Below, piece after piece: positions 10,950-21,929 of a stretch of 64,000 bases of DNA. Within the stretch, counting starts at the first letter, position 1, and every line of letters begins with the position of its first letter. The DNA comes from Fagopyrum homotropicum (taxonomy: Eukaryota > Streptophyta > Magnoliopsida > Caryophyllales > Polygonaceae), in assembly GCA_033239125.1 (NCBI GenBank), contig BSWB01000005.1, forward strand, positions 104,710,494 through 104,774,493, written 5' to 3'. A program made the position numbers and the translations under genes. The notes beneath the pieces are model-generated. The model did not search any database, had not been told where the DNA came from, and was given only the letters and a program-made list of their open reading frames with translations.

Positions 10950-12494
10950 GTCTTGCAAGTTAGTATTAATGGGGATAGGTTGGATTTATTAGGTTGTTGT
11001 CATCAATGTTGTAGTGTTTATAAATCATCTATCTCTTCTTTTTTGACATTACTTGAAATAGGGTATTAATCAGAGTTTTGAATGGGGATATGCATGTCTC
11101 TATATTTGCAATGGGGATAGATTGGAATTGGTAGCGTAATTTGGTAATCATAGTTTGTAATGGGGATATGGTTGTCTTTGTGTTTGTAATTAGGGAATTA
11201 ATAAGAGTTTGCTTGTGGAGTACATAGGCTAATCTGATTAAATTTAGGTTGTTGACATTAGAATTTTTAGGTTGTTGTTATTGTTTATGTTCTAGTTTGT
11301 TTTGGTTATTGTCATTGTTTACGTTCTAAGTTACTGTCATTGTTTAGGTTGATGTCGTTGATTAGGTTCTAGTTTGTTTTGGTTGTTGTCATTGTTTATG
11401 TTGTCGTCATTGTTTATTCTCTAGTTTGTTTTGGTTGCTGTCATTGTTTATGTTCTAGGTTGCTATCATTGTTTAGGTCGCTTTTATTTTTTATGTTCTA
11501 GATTTTGTTGTTGTTTCCATTATTTATGTTCTAGGTTATTGTCATTGTTTATGTTACTATATTGTTTATGTTTTAGGTTGTTGTCATTGTTTATGTTCTA
11601 GTTTGCTTGTGGAGTTTATTGGCTTCATCTAGTTATTTTTTAGGTTGCTGTCATTGGAATATTTAGGTTGCTGTCATTTTTTATGTTCTAGTTTCTTTGG
11701 ATTCTGGATTGGAAATTTTGAGGTTGCATGTTTCTATTTTAGGTTGTTCTATTTGTTTTATCTTTTATGTGATCAAATTATGGTGTTTACTGTTGTTGGG
11801 CTTTTGAAGCCTTAGATACTTGAACTTGCATTTCAACACATTTTCATATTAGATATGACTGCTGTTGTTGGGCTTTTTAACTTGCATTTTTAGCTTGTTT
11901 ATCTCTTCTTTAACTTGCATTTCAAGAAATTAATATTTTGTTGGGACTTTTTAGGTTGTTGTGACTATTTATCTTTTATTGATCAAATTAACATGGTGTT
12001 TAATATGGGATAAGTGTAGTGCATAGGCTAATCTAGTTAGTGATTACTGATTAGCTTGTTGGTGATATGCCTACCTTTTCATAGTGGAGAAGTATCTTGT
12101 TGGTGATATGATTTTTTTTGTTTTGGTTGTAGAGTATCATTGTTGTTTTAGCATGTTTTGGTGTTTGTACATGTGTTGTTTTGTCTTTATGATTATGAGA
12201 ATACTGGATGAGTGTATTTGAGAAAAATTTTGATTCACCTTGCTTAAAGTTTATGAAGATATAAATTAATCCATGATTCTTGTAACAGTTGGATACACAA
12301 AATAGATTATGATATCTAGACTTTTTTTTTGTTTTACTGGTCAAAGTTGTAAATGATTAGCAAAACTTGTATCTTTTGTAAATGCTTTCCTGTGTGGTTT
12401 TAATGTTTTTTTATAAACTTTGAACTTGATGTTTTCATATAAAGTGTAGACGGAGAATAATATTTTTCAAATTCGATCTCGGGGTCTAGATTTT
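10950..12494. other. Intergenic AT-rich DNA left of the Harbinger ORFs
   Basis: No gene-like frame is visible. Apart from the degenerate tandem repeat at 11240-11720 it holds T-rich sequence with recurring tgggctttttaacttgcattt-like words. It probably belongs to the 5' noncoding part of the Harbinger element or to an intron of it; I could not place a terminal inverted repeat. Confidence 0.4.
11240..11720. repeat. Degenerate minisatellite with a ttgttgtcattgtttatg core
   Basis: The words ttgtcattgtttatgttcta and tagtttgttttggttgttg recur roughly every 35-50 bp, at least ten times, with point changes and length variation. It reads as an old, decayed tandem array in T/G-rich DNA and has no coding potential. 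Confidence 0.65.
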
Positions 12495-13245
12495 TCATGG
12501 AGTGATTAACTTGTGAAACTCCTTGTAAAGATCCTAATTGAATACCAAAGAAAAAATGGTAACAAGTAGGCGTGCAGTTGGAAAGACATTACTACTAGTT
12601 TTAATAGTTATAGTGGAAAGACGGGTGTGAAGGAGTTTTATAGGAATAAGTTTGATTCAATGAAGAAGAAATACAAGGTTGAAACTTGCTTAGGAATGCA
12701 GAGACGGGTCTTGGTTGGGATAAAAGCACTCGTACAATCACGGCTTCTAATGAACGGTGGGATAGTAAGACTAAGGTATGTTATTTTATTTTATTTTTCA
12801 AGTTCGATTGTTAAAATATGTTGATTTATTGATGTATTAATCTTATTTGTGGGAAGATGGAAATTGTAAGAAATACAGGAACAAGGGAATGCATATCGAG
12901 TATGACGAGTTATTGAATACACTTATTGTTGGAAATGTAGTAGTAGGGAGACTAACCATGTCATTTGGGATGGTTCGTGAGACAAGTACTGAGTGTGTGT
13001 CGCTTGCATCTGATGATGACCTAGTGTTAGGTGAAGGGGTTGGAGCTGGTGGTGAATTCTTTCGTTCATTTATTGTCACCATGAAGGAAGATGGAGCATC
13101 TAACCACTCAAGAGTAGGATCAGACCTTAATAATAAGCCATTACAAACGACACAAGTTCCTTCAACAACTTCACCAACTAGTGTTACTAATGACAAGGGT
13201 CCGGTGAAGAGAAAAACAAAAAAGACAATCAATTTGCTCTTTTAA
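12495..13245 (+). pseudogene. PIF/Harbinger ORF1: Myb/SANT-like DNA-binding protein
   Basis: A first block (about 12500-12775) reads WKDITTSFNSYSGKTGVKEF, then FDSMKKKYK and, after a 1-base frameshift, NAETGLGWDKSTRTITASNE followed by RWDSKTK. This is the Myb/SANT-like domain that PIF/Harbinger elements encode beside their transposase. An intron with gtatgt...ttgtg-type borders appears to separate it from a second exon (12847-13245) beginning WEDGNCKKYRNKGMHIEYDE. That exon carries an acidic Ser/Asp block and a basic tail KRKTKK. In Harbinger elements this protein partners with the transposase for DNA binding and nuclear import. The frameshift makes it non-functional as read. Confidence 0.7.
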
Positions 13246-13839
13246 GTTTGAAGAACATCTTGCATATACAAGACAAAAAATTTACAAGATAGTTGCATTG
13301 TACCAAGAAGACGTGAGCTCTAAGGAAAAAGAGGAAGAGAAAATGGTGAAAAAGAATTGAAAATTCTTTATCGAACAGTCGAAAATCATTTGGTTGAGGA
13401 AGGAAACCGTTGTGGTGTTATATTTTTTAAAGACTAAATATAAGGAATGATATTAATATCATGTTGAACTTGGCGGATGACATACAAAGAATTAAGTGGT
13501 TGAAATGAGAGTTTGATAGTCGTTACTCTTTGTGTTTGCTTTAAGGTTTTCAAGAAATGGTCAAGGATTATGAATGTTTGACAACCAATTTTCCTATTTT
13601 CGCTTAAGTTGTATGAGCTTACTTAGTACTTTTCTATATTGATCCATGAGTGTGATTTTCATTTATATTATGAATGTCATTTCAAATTGTGTCAACTATT
13701 ATTATTGACCATTTCAATGTATTGGTAAAGATTTACATGTTCACATGATACATTTCAAAATGTCAAGCGAGAGCGACGACAGTGACCCAGGATTATAGTA
13801 TCGTCATCTCGTAGTAAAACTCATAACATATCATGAAGA

Positions 13840-14768
13840 ATGCAAAAAGAAAATGATTTTGTTGGCCGAGCATTACTATATGCACATATACTAGGAACCA
13901 TGTTGCACTGAGTATGAGCGTGGAAAACTTTAGATGGAGGAGATCTTGCGCGGTCATCACATGTGGACGGCTAATATGTTTAGGATGGACGCCAAAATTT
14001 TGTTATGTCTATGCAATGAGTTGGAGCATAATTACGGTTTAACCCCATCAAAAGACGTCTAGGTCCTTGAGAAAGTGGGGTTATTCCTACATACTCTTGT
14101 ACAATGAAGCTCCGTTCGTGTTGTTGTTGAACTCGTTCAAAAGTCAATCGAAACCGTACATCGAGCATCCAATGGTATATAAGATTTCATTCTCGGGCAT
14201 GGAAAGGGAGGCCGTGGACTTTCAAGTGATATTATCTAACCCCGGAATGCAAATTTTCTTATGACACCGTCACATATTGTTGCATATCCGAGATATAAGG
14301 ATTATTTTATGGTACGCGAAAATCATTTGAAAACATTGGAAATTCTAAGCATGTTATGATTGTTCATCACATATAGTAGCATTCACGTTTGTGTTGTCTG
14401 GATGGGAAGAGTCCACTCATGATGCAAATATTCTCGATAATACTATTTATAACTCAACCCTACACTTCCAACATCCACCTCCCGAAAAGTATTATATTTG
14501 GGACAAAGGTTATGCAGATAGGTTGGGCTTTCTAGTTCCATATTCAAAGATCAAGTATCACTTGAATCAAGTTGATAATGAGCCTCCAAACAATAAAAAA
14601 GAAGCGTTCAACCAGGCACACTCTTCACAAAGAAGTTATATTGAACATTGTTTTGGAATCCTCAAGAAGCGATGTAAGTTGTTAGATGTCAATCCATGTT
14701 ACCCGGACTATACTCAAGTTGACATTCATCTTCCTTACTTTGCCCTACAAAACTTCATTCACTTATAG
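13840..14768 (+). pseudogene. PIF/Harbinger transposase (DDE_Tnp_4 / HARBI1-like)
   Basis: The upstream part is broken by stops but reads RMDAKILLCLCNELEHNYGL and VELVQKSIETVHRASNGI, matching the N-terminal helical part of Harbinger transposases. A badly eroded segment follows, then an open 125-residue frame (14391-14768): GWEESTHDANIL, HPPPEKYYIWDKGYADRLGF, HSSQRSYIEHCFGILKKR, ALQNFIHL. The GW-[ED]-S-HD block, the D in WDKGY and the E in IEHCFG are the family landmarks. The catalytic core around the first Asp is missing or unreadable between 14260 and 14390, so this copy cannot transpose by itself. Confidence 0.85.
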
Positions 14769-15142
14769 TCAGGGTACTATGACTTGTTTATATATGAAGA
14801 GAAACCCCAGATGAGAAACCATGAGGAGGGAGAAGATGTGGAGGACAACATTACCAATGCTAGAGGAATGAGCCATATTTGTGTTCATATTGCTTCTACA
14901 ATATGGAACGTGTGAGAAGGAATATGTAGTTTATTAGTATGGTTATGCAAAACCTGTGTTCCCGCTTTTGTCAAACTATTCTAGCGGATTTAGGCATTGT
15001 TTTGAGACACTTTGACTTTTTATATACATATAATCGAAAACATTAGGCTTACTAAACTCATTGCATTCAAGAAAAAAGATTAACATTGTCATTGAAGAAG
15101 AAGCAAACGAATACAGTATTAAAGGTTACATTCTACATATTC

Positions 15143-15373
15143 TTAAAAATGAAGGCTAATAGTACACATTACATACGCAAAAAGTACTATCCCGGTGAAT
15201 AACCCACAAACGAACACATTTGATTTTTCATATTTGATTTGCTTGTTTTGCTCTTTCACTGGAGTAATCTCTTGCTCTAATGCCTCCATATCAACAGTAT
15301 TCTCCATTTTCCTCATGTGTATTATGCGAACTTCATATTCCAATTGTTTCTTATCCTTCCTTAAGTCATCCAT
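15143..15373 (-). CDS. Unrecognised 76-residue frame, coiled coil plus one membrane segment
   Basis: On the minus strand the frame opens MDDLRKDKKQLEYEVRIIHM, continues as a charged, probably coiled-coil stretch, and ends in a hydrophobic segment (VFVCGLFTGIVLFAYVMCTI) of transmembrane length. Plant GRF-zinc-finger-type small proteins often end this way, but no zinc-finger exon is visible upstream, where the sequence is interrupted by the CACTA insertion at 15464. It could be a last exon of a broken gene or chance. I do not assign a function. Confidence 0.25.
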   Translation of the reverse strand: MDDLRKDKKQLEYEVRIIHMRKMENTVDMEALEQEITPVKEQNKQIKYEKSNVFVCGLFTGIVLFAYVMCTISLHF

Positions 15374-15463
15374 GAAGTCTCATAATGTTGTGGAGTGAGG
15401 ACTATCATCAAAACATTACATTAACATCTCAAAGAATATTATTGAACTTGCAGTTGATGTAGT

Positions 15464-15960
15464 CACTAGTACAAAAAAGCACATTGGTTACGGTACATTT
15501 AACACGTTCCGTGTTTTTGCGTGGTAAATATGCAAATTCAATATTTTTATCACGGTTGTCCAAAAAATCTTGTTAAAAATACTTATATTTTACCTCGGTT
15601 CACCAAATAACCGTGGTAAATTTATAGAATCACCCATTTTAACACGGTTACCCTGCGAACCGTGTTAAAATTTTTGTTATAATATAACGGTTACTTGTAA
15701 CCGTGTTAAACTTGTGTATCATTTATCACGGTTCTCTTTAAAACCGTAGTAAAAATGTTTACAATTTACCATGGTTACCCTCTAAACCATGTTAAATAAG
15801 CGTATGAACAGAATTTACCACATCTTTCAATTAACCGTGTTAAATATTTTCTATAAAATAATTTGGAAATTTTTTAGAAAGCACGAGATTTGCCGGGAAT
15901 TAAAAAAATTTCATTAAACCCGTATTAAAAAGCACCGATCAACCATGTTAAAGATAAGAT
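15464..15960. repeat. CACTA left subterminal repeats
   Basis: Units of the form aaccgtggtaaa / taacacggtt occur in both orientations every 15-40 bp. Such arrays are the binding sites of the element's DNA-binding protein in En/Spm and are needed for excision. Here they are more decayed than those of the right end. Confidence 0.85.
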
Positions 15961-15969
15961 ATTCCGTAC

Positions 15970-15971
<2 letters not shown>

Positions 15972-16060
<89 letters not shown>
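15972..16060. repeat. (TA)n microsatellite
   Basis: An almost pure TA run of about 90 bp sits between the CACTA left end and a TIR element. The open frame of alternating Tyr-Ile across it is an artefact of the repeat. Confidence 0.95.
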
Positions 16061-16062
<2 letters not shown>

Positions 16063-17261
16063 TTTTAGTTCAAGTGAGGAGAGAGCTTGTAGATAGGAGT
16101 TAGGAGGGCTGTAAGCCATTGGATGGATTTAAATCAAGGGCTCTCACACGCTCATCATTAATGGCATTTTTGTAAATTGACAAAAAATCTAGAAAAATAC
16201 CCTTACGTTCAAAATAGTCATCGGTGTTCATACTTTTATATGTCAATGTTCATGTTTTTATACATCGGTGTTCATAGTATTTTTATTCATCAAAGTGTCA
16301 CGTCCATTTATTTTTTTGTGTTCATTTTATAATGCATAGATGTTCATTTACAGTATATAACCACAAAAAATAAAAAAAATCATCACAAAACGTTAAAAGA
16401 TTATCATAATATGTTATGTATGTGTCAAAGTTATAGATAAGTAATTGGTGTTCATACTTTTATACGTTATTGTTCATGTTTTTATTCGTTAGTGTTCATA
16501 CTTTTTATATTATTGTTCCTGTGAATATTATAAACTATTTTTCTATAAGGCATTTTACCGAACAGTTTGCGTGCACACTAAAAGGAGCATATAAATTATT
16601 GAATTGGAGCTATTAGACCAACTCAACATATGTATATACATGTATTTTCTCAATCAAACTTATCAAACACAAAATAATTCAAACAAATTTGATTTCGAAC
16701 ACAAACATCAATCATAATGAAACCTAAACCTTAAAAATGGAAATCTAAACAGTGAGAGTAGAAATTCGAAGAAACAAAACCTGAATCGTCTTGTATTCTC
16801 TTTGATTTCACAATTTTTTATGTAATCGATCTTTTATAAACACGATTTTAAAAAAAAGTATAATTTTCAAAAAAAATGAACATTATATTATAAACACCAT
16901 AACTGTAAAAAAAATGAATACGATTTGAAGAAAAATGAGCATCATATTTTATTAACACGATTTGAAAGAATAGTGTAATTTTTTAAACAAATCTAAAAAA
17001 AATGTATTACAAATATGCAAAAATGAACAATTAATGTTAAAAAACGAATAGTTAGTGTTGGGAAAAAATGAACATTTATTGATAAAAATATGAACAATGA
17101 CTCTTTTAAAAATGAACACATACTCATAAAAATATGAACACCAATTTTTATTTACAAAAAGAAAAGCTGGAAAAAAAAAGTGACGTGGCATGCCACATGT
17201 CACCACCCCGACTCTCCTCATTCCTATCTGCAAGGGTCCTCCTCACCGGAACTGGACCCTA
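16060..17261. mobile_element. TIR element of about 1.2 kb flanked by TA-rich DNA
   Basis: The left end reads ttttagttcaagtgaggag, then gcttgtagataggagttagg. The right end, inverted, reads gtccagttccggtgaggag, then cttgcagataggaatgagg. The two ends align over about 50 bp, a clear terminal inverted repeat. The interior is AT-rich, with many tgttcata/tgaacac words and no transposase. It lies between TA repeats, so a TA target is possible but cannot be proved. A non-autonomous (MITE-like) element of unassigned superfamily. Confidence 0.7.
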
Positions 17262-17290
17262 TATATATCTATATATATATATATATATAT

Positions 17291-17574
17291 AGGGTGTGGT
17301 TCCCATGAGAACACCTCTAACGTGAGAACATGAGAACAATCGTACACCGTTGGATGTGAGTATTAAGGGTTGAGATTTAGAGTAGATATTAAAAGTAATA
17401 ATAACTACGAATAATAATAATTAGGAATCCAACAATAACTATGAATAATCCACTCAACCAACAATAACTACGAATAATACATTAAACGATATGACACATT
17501 CGTAACAAAACTAATAATAATTACAAATATGTTCTCATGTTCTCACGTTAGTGGGTGTTCTCATAGGATCTATA

Positions 17575-17575
<1 letters not shown>
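17291..17575. mobile_element. MITE of about 285 bp with 50-bp inverted repeats
   Basis: The left end reads ggttcccatgagaacacc, then taacgtgagaacatgagaac. The right end, inverted, reads gatcctatgagaacaccc, then taacgtgagaacatgagaac. The arms match nearly perfectly over about 50 bp around a short AT-rich core with repeated acaataactacgaataat words. It is a different family from its neighbour at 16060-17261, although both sit in TA-rich sequence. Confidence 0.8.

Positions 17576-17629
<54 letters not shown>
17574..17629. repeat. (CT)n(TA)n compound microsatellite
   Basis: A CT run of about 20 bp passes directly into a TA run of about 32 bp at the right edge of the MITE. Confidence 0.95.
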
Positions 17630-17631
<2 letters not shown>

Positions 17632-18177
17632 GATTATACGCCAGTTCACCCCTAGTCTATCTCTAGTGAGTCCTCCCGTCTCCCAGGTCGATCCCGGTTC
17701 CACGCTAGTTCACCCCTCGACGACGCTAGTTCCACGCCAGGTCGAATCCGGTTCCGGCGATTTCAAATTTCCATCGCCGGCGATTTCAGGCTTCCTTCTG
17801 GATTCTATTGCTTAATTTCCTGCTTGTTTTGATTTCCTTTAAACCTAATACAGGGAAACAACTGTCTAATCCTATCCTATTCGTTTGGATACTTTGAGCG
17901 CAATTCAATACTAAAACAGTTATATGGTACGGCTAGTGGATATTGAGCGCAATTGGTTTTGATTTCCTTTAGGTTCCTTGTTTGCTTCTCTGTTTAAGAT
18001 TTGGAACCTAGGATATGGTATTGTAATTGCAAAACTAAAACTAGTTTTTTGTAATACCCGAAAATTTATTTCCGAGTCAAACCGGCCTTTGACCAACTTT
18101 TTTTTTTCTATACATATATAAATATTAATTTCATAATTAGATAAGGGTAAAATAGCTAAGTAGGTCGTTTTTGTAGT
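17630..18177. other. UTR-like sequence inside the CACTA element
   Basis: The first 130 bp are GC-richer and contain repeated cacgctagttcacccct and ccggcgatttca words. The rest is T-rich with an intron-like look. No frame is recognised. It may be captured host 5' UTR, but I see nothing that proves it. Confidence 0.3.
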
Positions 18178-18440
18178 CACTAGTACAAAGACTCCCTAGA
18201 CCTCGCTTATGTTGGAACGGTTTGAAAGAAGCGTGATCAAGGGTATTTTTGGACACGGTTATATGTATCACCGCGGACAATCATATTTTTTTAAAGAAAA
18301 CAATCGGACCCCGGTTATCTGAATTAACCGGGGTATAATATTAAATTTTCGGACAATACCACGATTATCACGAAGAACCGTGGTGATACAAGATTCTCGG
18401 ATCCCAGTTATTTAAATAACCGGGGTATAATTTTAATGTT
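18178..18440 (+). mobile_element. Second, different CACTA terminus with its own subterminal repeats
   Basis: A terminus cactagtacaaagactccc is preceded by AGT and followed by paired words such as ccccggttat / ataaccgggg and aaccgtggtgata. The family differs from the outer element because the sequence diverges right after cactagtacaaa. No matching right terminus was found before 22488, so it is either a truncated second element or part of a composite. Confidence 0.6.
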
Positions 18441-19530
18441 TTGAACATTACCTGGATATATTTTTCATTTTTCTCTTTCTTTTACCTAGTTTTTTTTTCT
18501 TTCTTCTCTCTAACATCACTTTCTCTCTCCACAAAACCTACTCGTCCCCTTTGTCTTCTCCTTCAACTACCTCGTCCAGGAACGTCTTCCGCCGCCACCG
18601 CACTAGTTCGGCCACCACTTGCCGACTGTTTATACCGTGCGCCACCAGGAATCGATCGTAACTAGATCCGCACCAACAAATTGCGTGTGCACGAGCCTAT
18701 AGTCGTGAATAATCGTCGCCTCACAGTCTCGTTGATACTGTTGTGCGAGCGTATTCTGGTAGTTCCGCCACCATCTGTGAATTCCAATCACGTCCTCCAC
18801 TCTAGGAACACTAGTCACCCCTCATTCCTTCCCTCTGTGTTTGTTGATCGAATTTTTTGGGTGAGATTTTTGTGCTCCATTAAAACCCTAGTTTATAAAA
18901 TTGGGGATTTTGCTGAAGTGCAAATGACCAATGTGGCAAAGATATACAAGTTTCAAGAACGATGACACTTGTATACTCAAATGGTGAAGTGCAAATGACC
19001 AATGAAAGAGTTTCAAAGTGGCAAAGATCTAAAGTAAGCATATACACACTTAATATTTATTTGCTGCAAATTCTTCTTTCCTGATCCACCTATGCTGATT
19101 ACTCTCTTGAGTGTTTCTTAGATTTATTTCTATACCATGAGTCTCATTGGACTAGATGGATTGAAGTTCCCCAAAGAGTCTTCTGGTGGTGAAAGTGAAA
19201 TTCTAGTGTTTCCTGATGATGAGGTTTAAATAAGGTGGAAAGATTTATTCCTATACCATCAGAATTTTTATACATTTTCTTGTTGAATGACTTACAAAGT
19301 AACAATCATTTTAATGTTGAGTTATATTTTTTGTGCAGTGGGACAGGCCAAACAAGAAGTTAAAATCCTTCAAATGATACAACATTTGCAGTTGAACCTA
19401 ATATATCTACTTTTAATCGGTCTCTTTTTTATTTGCAGCTAGACCTAATCACTTGCTTTCCATTGGTATCCTTTTATCTGCAAGAGTTTCCTTGTTGAAA
19501 TTGGTTGCCTCTTGAATAGAAGCTAGAATT
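18441..19530 (+). other. Gene-like but unrecognised stretch inside the CACTA element
   Basis: A pyrimidine-rich leader-like tract (18455-18560) is followed by GC-richer sequence with Ala/Pro/Arg coding character and then by AT-rich intron-like DNA. Short exon-like pieces are present, for example LDGLKFPKESSGGESEILVF near 19153-19212. I cannot match them to a family. Confidence 0.3.
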
Positions 19531-19533
19531 TGA

Positions 19534-19767
19534 AAACAAGTGAAATTCCACCTGCCTATGAAAAAAAACAAGTCTTGCTGCAAACTTTTCAAGTATATCA
19601 TCAGTAAGGTAGAAAGCAACAAGAAGTTAGACTTTGTTGTGCAATCCGGAAAACAAGTGAAATTCCACCTGCCTATGAAAAAAAACAAGTCTTGCTGCAA
19701 ACTTTTCAAGTACATCATCAGTAAGGTAGAAAGCAACAAGAAGTTAGACTTTGTTGTGCAATCCGGA
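19534..19767 (+). repeat. Exact 117-bp tandem duplication, two copies
   Basis: Copies at 19534-19650 and 19651-19767 differ by only one base that I can see (tatatc versus tacatc). The period is 39 codons, so one frame runs through both (HLPMKKNKSCCKLFKYIISK is repeated). The last 20 bp of each copy (ttagactttgttgtgcaatc) recur a third time at 19850, inside the exodeoxyribonuclease-like exon. The duplicated unit therefore includes a piece of that exon. Confidence 0.9.
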
Positions 19768-19773
19768 TTCTGA

Positions 19774-20603
19774 ATACCTATGTTTCGAATAATGTTTGGA
19801 AAGAAGAGGAACCTTCATTTGGAAGGCACAAAAAGTGGGATAAAAGGATGTTAGACTTTGTTGTGCAATCCTCTAATAAGCCACTAATCTGGTGTGCTGA
19901 TCTGAATGTAAGGTAAAATGCTTTTGATATGGACATTGTATGTGTGAAGTGTTTACTGATATAACTAATGGTGATAGCTCTAGTATTTTTGATCTTTTAC
20001 CTATTTATATTTTTAATACTATTTAGTGATTAGTCTATTATCTATATCTCCCGATTTACATTTGCTCATGAATACTCTTGGTATTTGAAATGCACATGCT
20101 ATGTTTCTATAAGTTTATTCACTCAAGCAAATCCCAGTAGCTTTTAGATTGGAGTTCTTCATTAAACTATGATGATTAAAACCATAGTTATAGCTTCGGT
20201 ATGATTACGTATTGTCTGCCAAATATGTATGCGAGCCTATGATTATGTATTGTCTTGCTGCTCTCGTGATTTTGTGCTTATTTTTTATTATTATATACCC
20301 TTATAAAATTACAATGAACTTTGAAATGCGTGGAATGCCGATTTTCTAGTTTTAGAGTTGTTCTATATAACCAAAAAAAAAATCATTTTACAGATGCCAT
20401 TAACATGTATGACACTAATCACGTCCTTTGAATAGCTTATGTATATAGGAAACTGCTTGATTGGGCCAATGAATTGCAAACTCTATGTTCATAGTGGGTA
20501 TGTTATCGGTGAATTTGTCCTCTATTTTTTATGTGATGCAGGATTGTGGACAACCTGGTTTGACACTTTCTGAGAGGAAGCGTTTTGGCAACATACTCCA
20601 ACA
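19774..20603 (+). pseudogene. Captured exodeoxyribonuclease III / AP-endonuclease-like exons
   Basis: Two exon pieces match a plant DNase I-like exodeoxyribonuclease III family as I know it (Arabidopsis At3g48425 type). The first (about 19774-19910) reads LNTYVSNNVWKEEEPSFGRH, then KKWDKRMLDFVVQSSNKPLI and WCADLNV; the family has WCGDLNV, with the catalytic Asp-Leu-Asn triplet, so the triplet is kept and Gly became Ala. The second (20542-20603, with a clean cag acceptor and gt donor) reads DCGQPGLTLSERKRFGNIL. The family has an exon between them that I do not find, and the N-terminal catalytic half and C-terminal DHCP block are absent. This looks like gene-fragment capture by the CACTA element, not a working enzyme. 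Confidence 0.75.
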
Positions 20604-21213
20604 GTAAATATGCCTTGATCTACTCTTTCTAAAGTTTTTTTATATTGAATGGGTTTGAAATATCTACAGTTTTCTATACTGTGATGACCGATGAGTGTTT
20701 CATGTTGATGAGAAAACCTAGACTGCTCATTAAAATCATTTTATCTAGAGATGTTTCCATTCTATAAAAACTTCTGTCAAATAATTTTTGTTAGGATTTT
20801 AAATTATTTTACATGGAGTGTGATGGCACGTTTTTGTATCTCAAGGTGTAGAACTAAATTATTTGATGAAACTGATACAAACAACAATTAGTAAGGAGGA
20901 TGATTGAGGATGATGCTTGAAAAGCATCCACCAAGAAAATGGAAAGAGTTCTAAAAAAACAAAGATAACTTAATAAAATGTATGAACTCTAAACCCAAAG
21001 AGTCTCAATCCTATTCGAAACAGAAAAATCTAGTACGTCATTCCTGAACAATATGGAGAGATTGCTCATTGTCCTCAAAACATACTTCATACCTTTTGTT
21101 ATCTTTGTTATCAAAAGTTTGTTATCAATTGTGTTGGTTCACTCTTCAATTTATTAGTTTATAACAAATGTGATGACTATTCTCTAAATTCATTAATGTT
21201 GATTATTTTGTAG

Positions 21214-21615
21214 TGCCCTCACCAGAAAAATAATGCAACTTGTGGTTATTATGTCCTTTGATTCATTCAAGAGATTATCGCAGGAGGACAAGATCACCTT
21301 CCTAAGAAGGTATATATATGTGTATAATTGTAGTTACTTCTCTAAATATTTACAACTATTAACTTTTCAAATCGTCCCTTGTCAAAATCGATTTATTATT
21401 AGCGAAGTTCACTATACTTATGGCTTGTATCAACTATATTCACTTTTTTTGTGTTGTCGTGTATATATGACATGTTTCCTGATCACTAAATCATTTCTCC
21501 TTAATTGACAGTGCTTTTCGGAGTCAGCTAAGTCGGTGTCGTATTCACAAAAGCAAATCGATGATGTTCGAGATCAGTGGGTTAGTTATGTGCAACAATT
21601 TATACATTTACACTA
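21214..21615 (+). pseudogene. C-terminal exons of a Ulp1-type (C48) cysteine peptidase
   Basis: Exon 21214-21309 (tag acceptor, gt donor) reads CPHQKNNATCGYYVL, then a stop, then FIQEIIAGGQDHLPKK. The Cys in TCGYYV aligns with the catalytic Cys of Ulp1-like peptidases carried by many plant CACTA and MULE elements. Exon 21512-21615 reads SYSQKQIDDVRDQWVSYVQQ and ends at a natural-looking stop. The upstream His and Asp blocks are not visible. The premature stop right after the active-site block makes it a pseudogene. In plants such domains are either transposon-borne or host SUMO proteases; the position inside a CACTA element favours the former. Confidence 0.7.
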
Positions 21616-21929
21616 GTTGCATTGGTTTCATTAAGTTGAAAGAACGGATGTTGAAGTAAATAGCTAGGTATCTTATGAAATTCTTATGGATTTTTAGTGA
21701 TCGATTAGTATTTTGAGATGATCAAAATGATTATTGTTGTCAATTGACATGGTTATATCTGATTGATCGATCATCTTGGTGTTGTTAATGATTGTCTTTG
21801 AGTATTATTTGTCGGTTAGCCTTCCAGTTTAGCTTGTTCATTGTGTTGGATTACTACAGGTGTACGGTATATATGCGCAACAATATAGCATAATCAAAAA
21901 AGAATATATAATATTACTTGGTTGTAGAT

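Noticed and set aside
10119..10958. Arg/Pro-rich frames on both strands
   Set aside because: They fall in the chromovirus LTR and reflect its GC-rich word islands and purine-rich leader.
15925..16119. Open frame of alternating Tyr-Ile
   Set aside because: It is the translation of a TA microsatellite. The same applies to frames at 46383-46646.
19534..19767. Two near-identical units that could suggest a CRISPR-like or satellite array
   Set aside because: There are only two units, no spacers, and part is a nuclease exon piece in a plant CACTA element.
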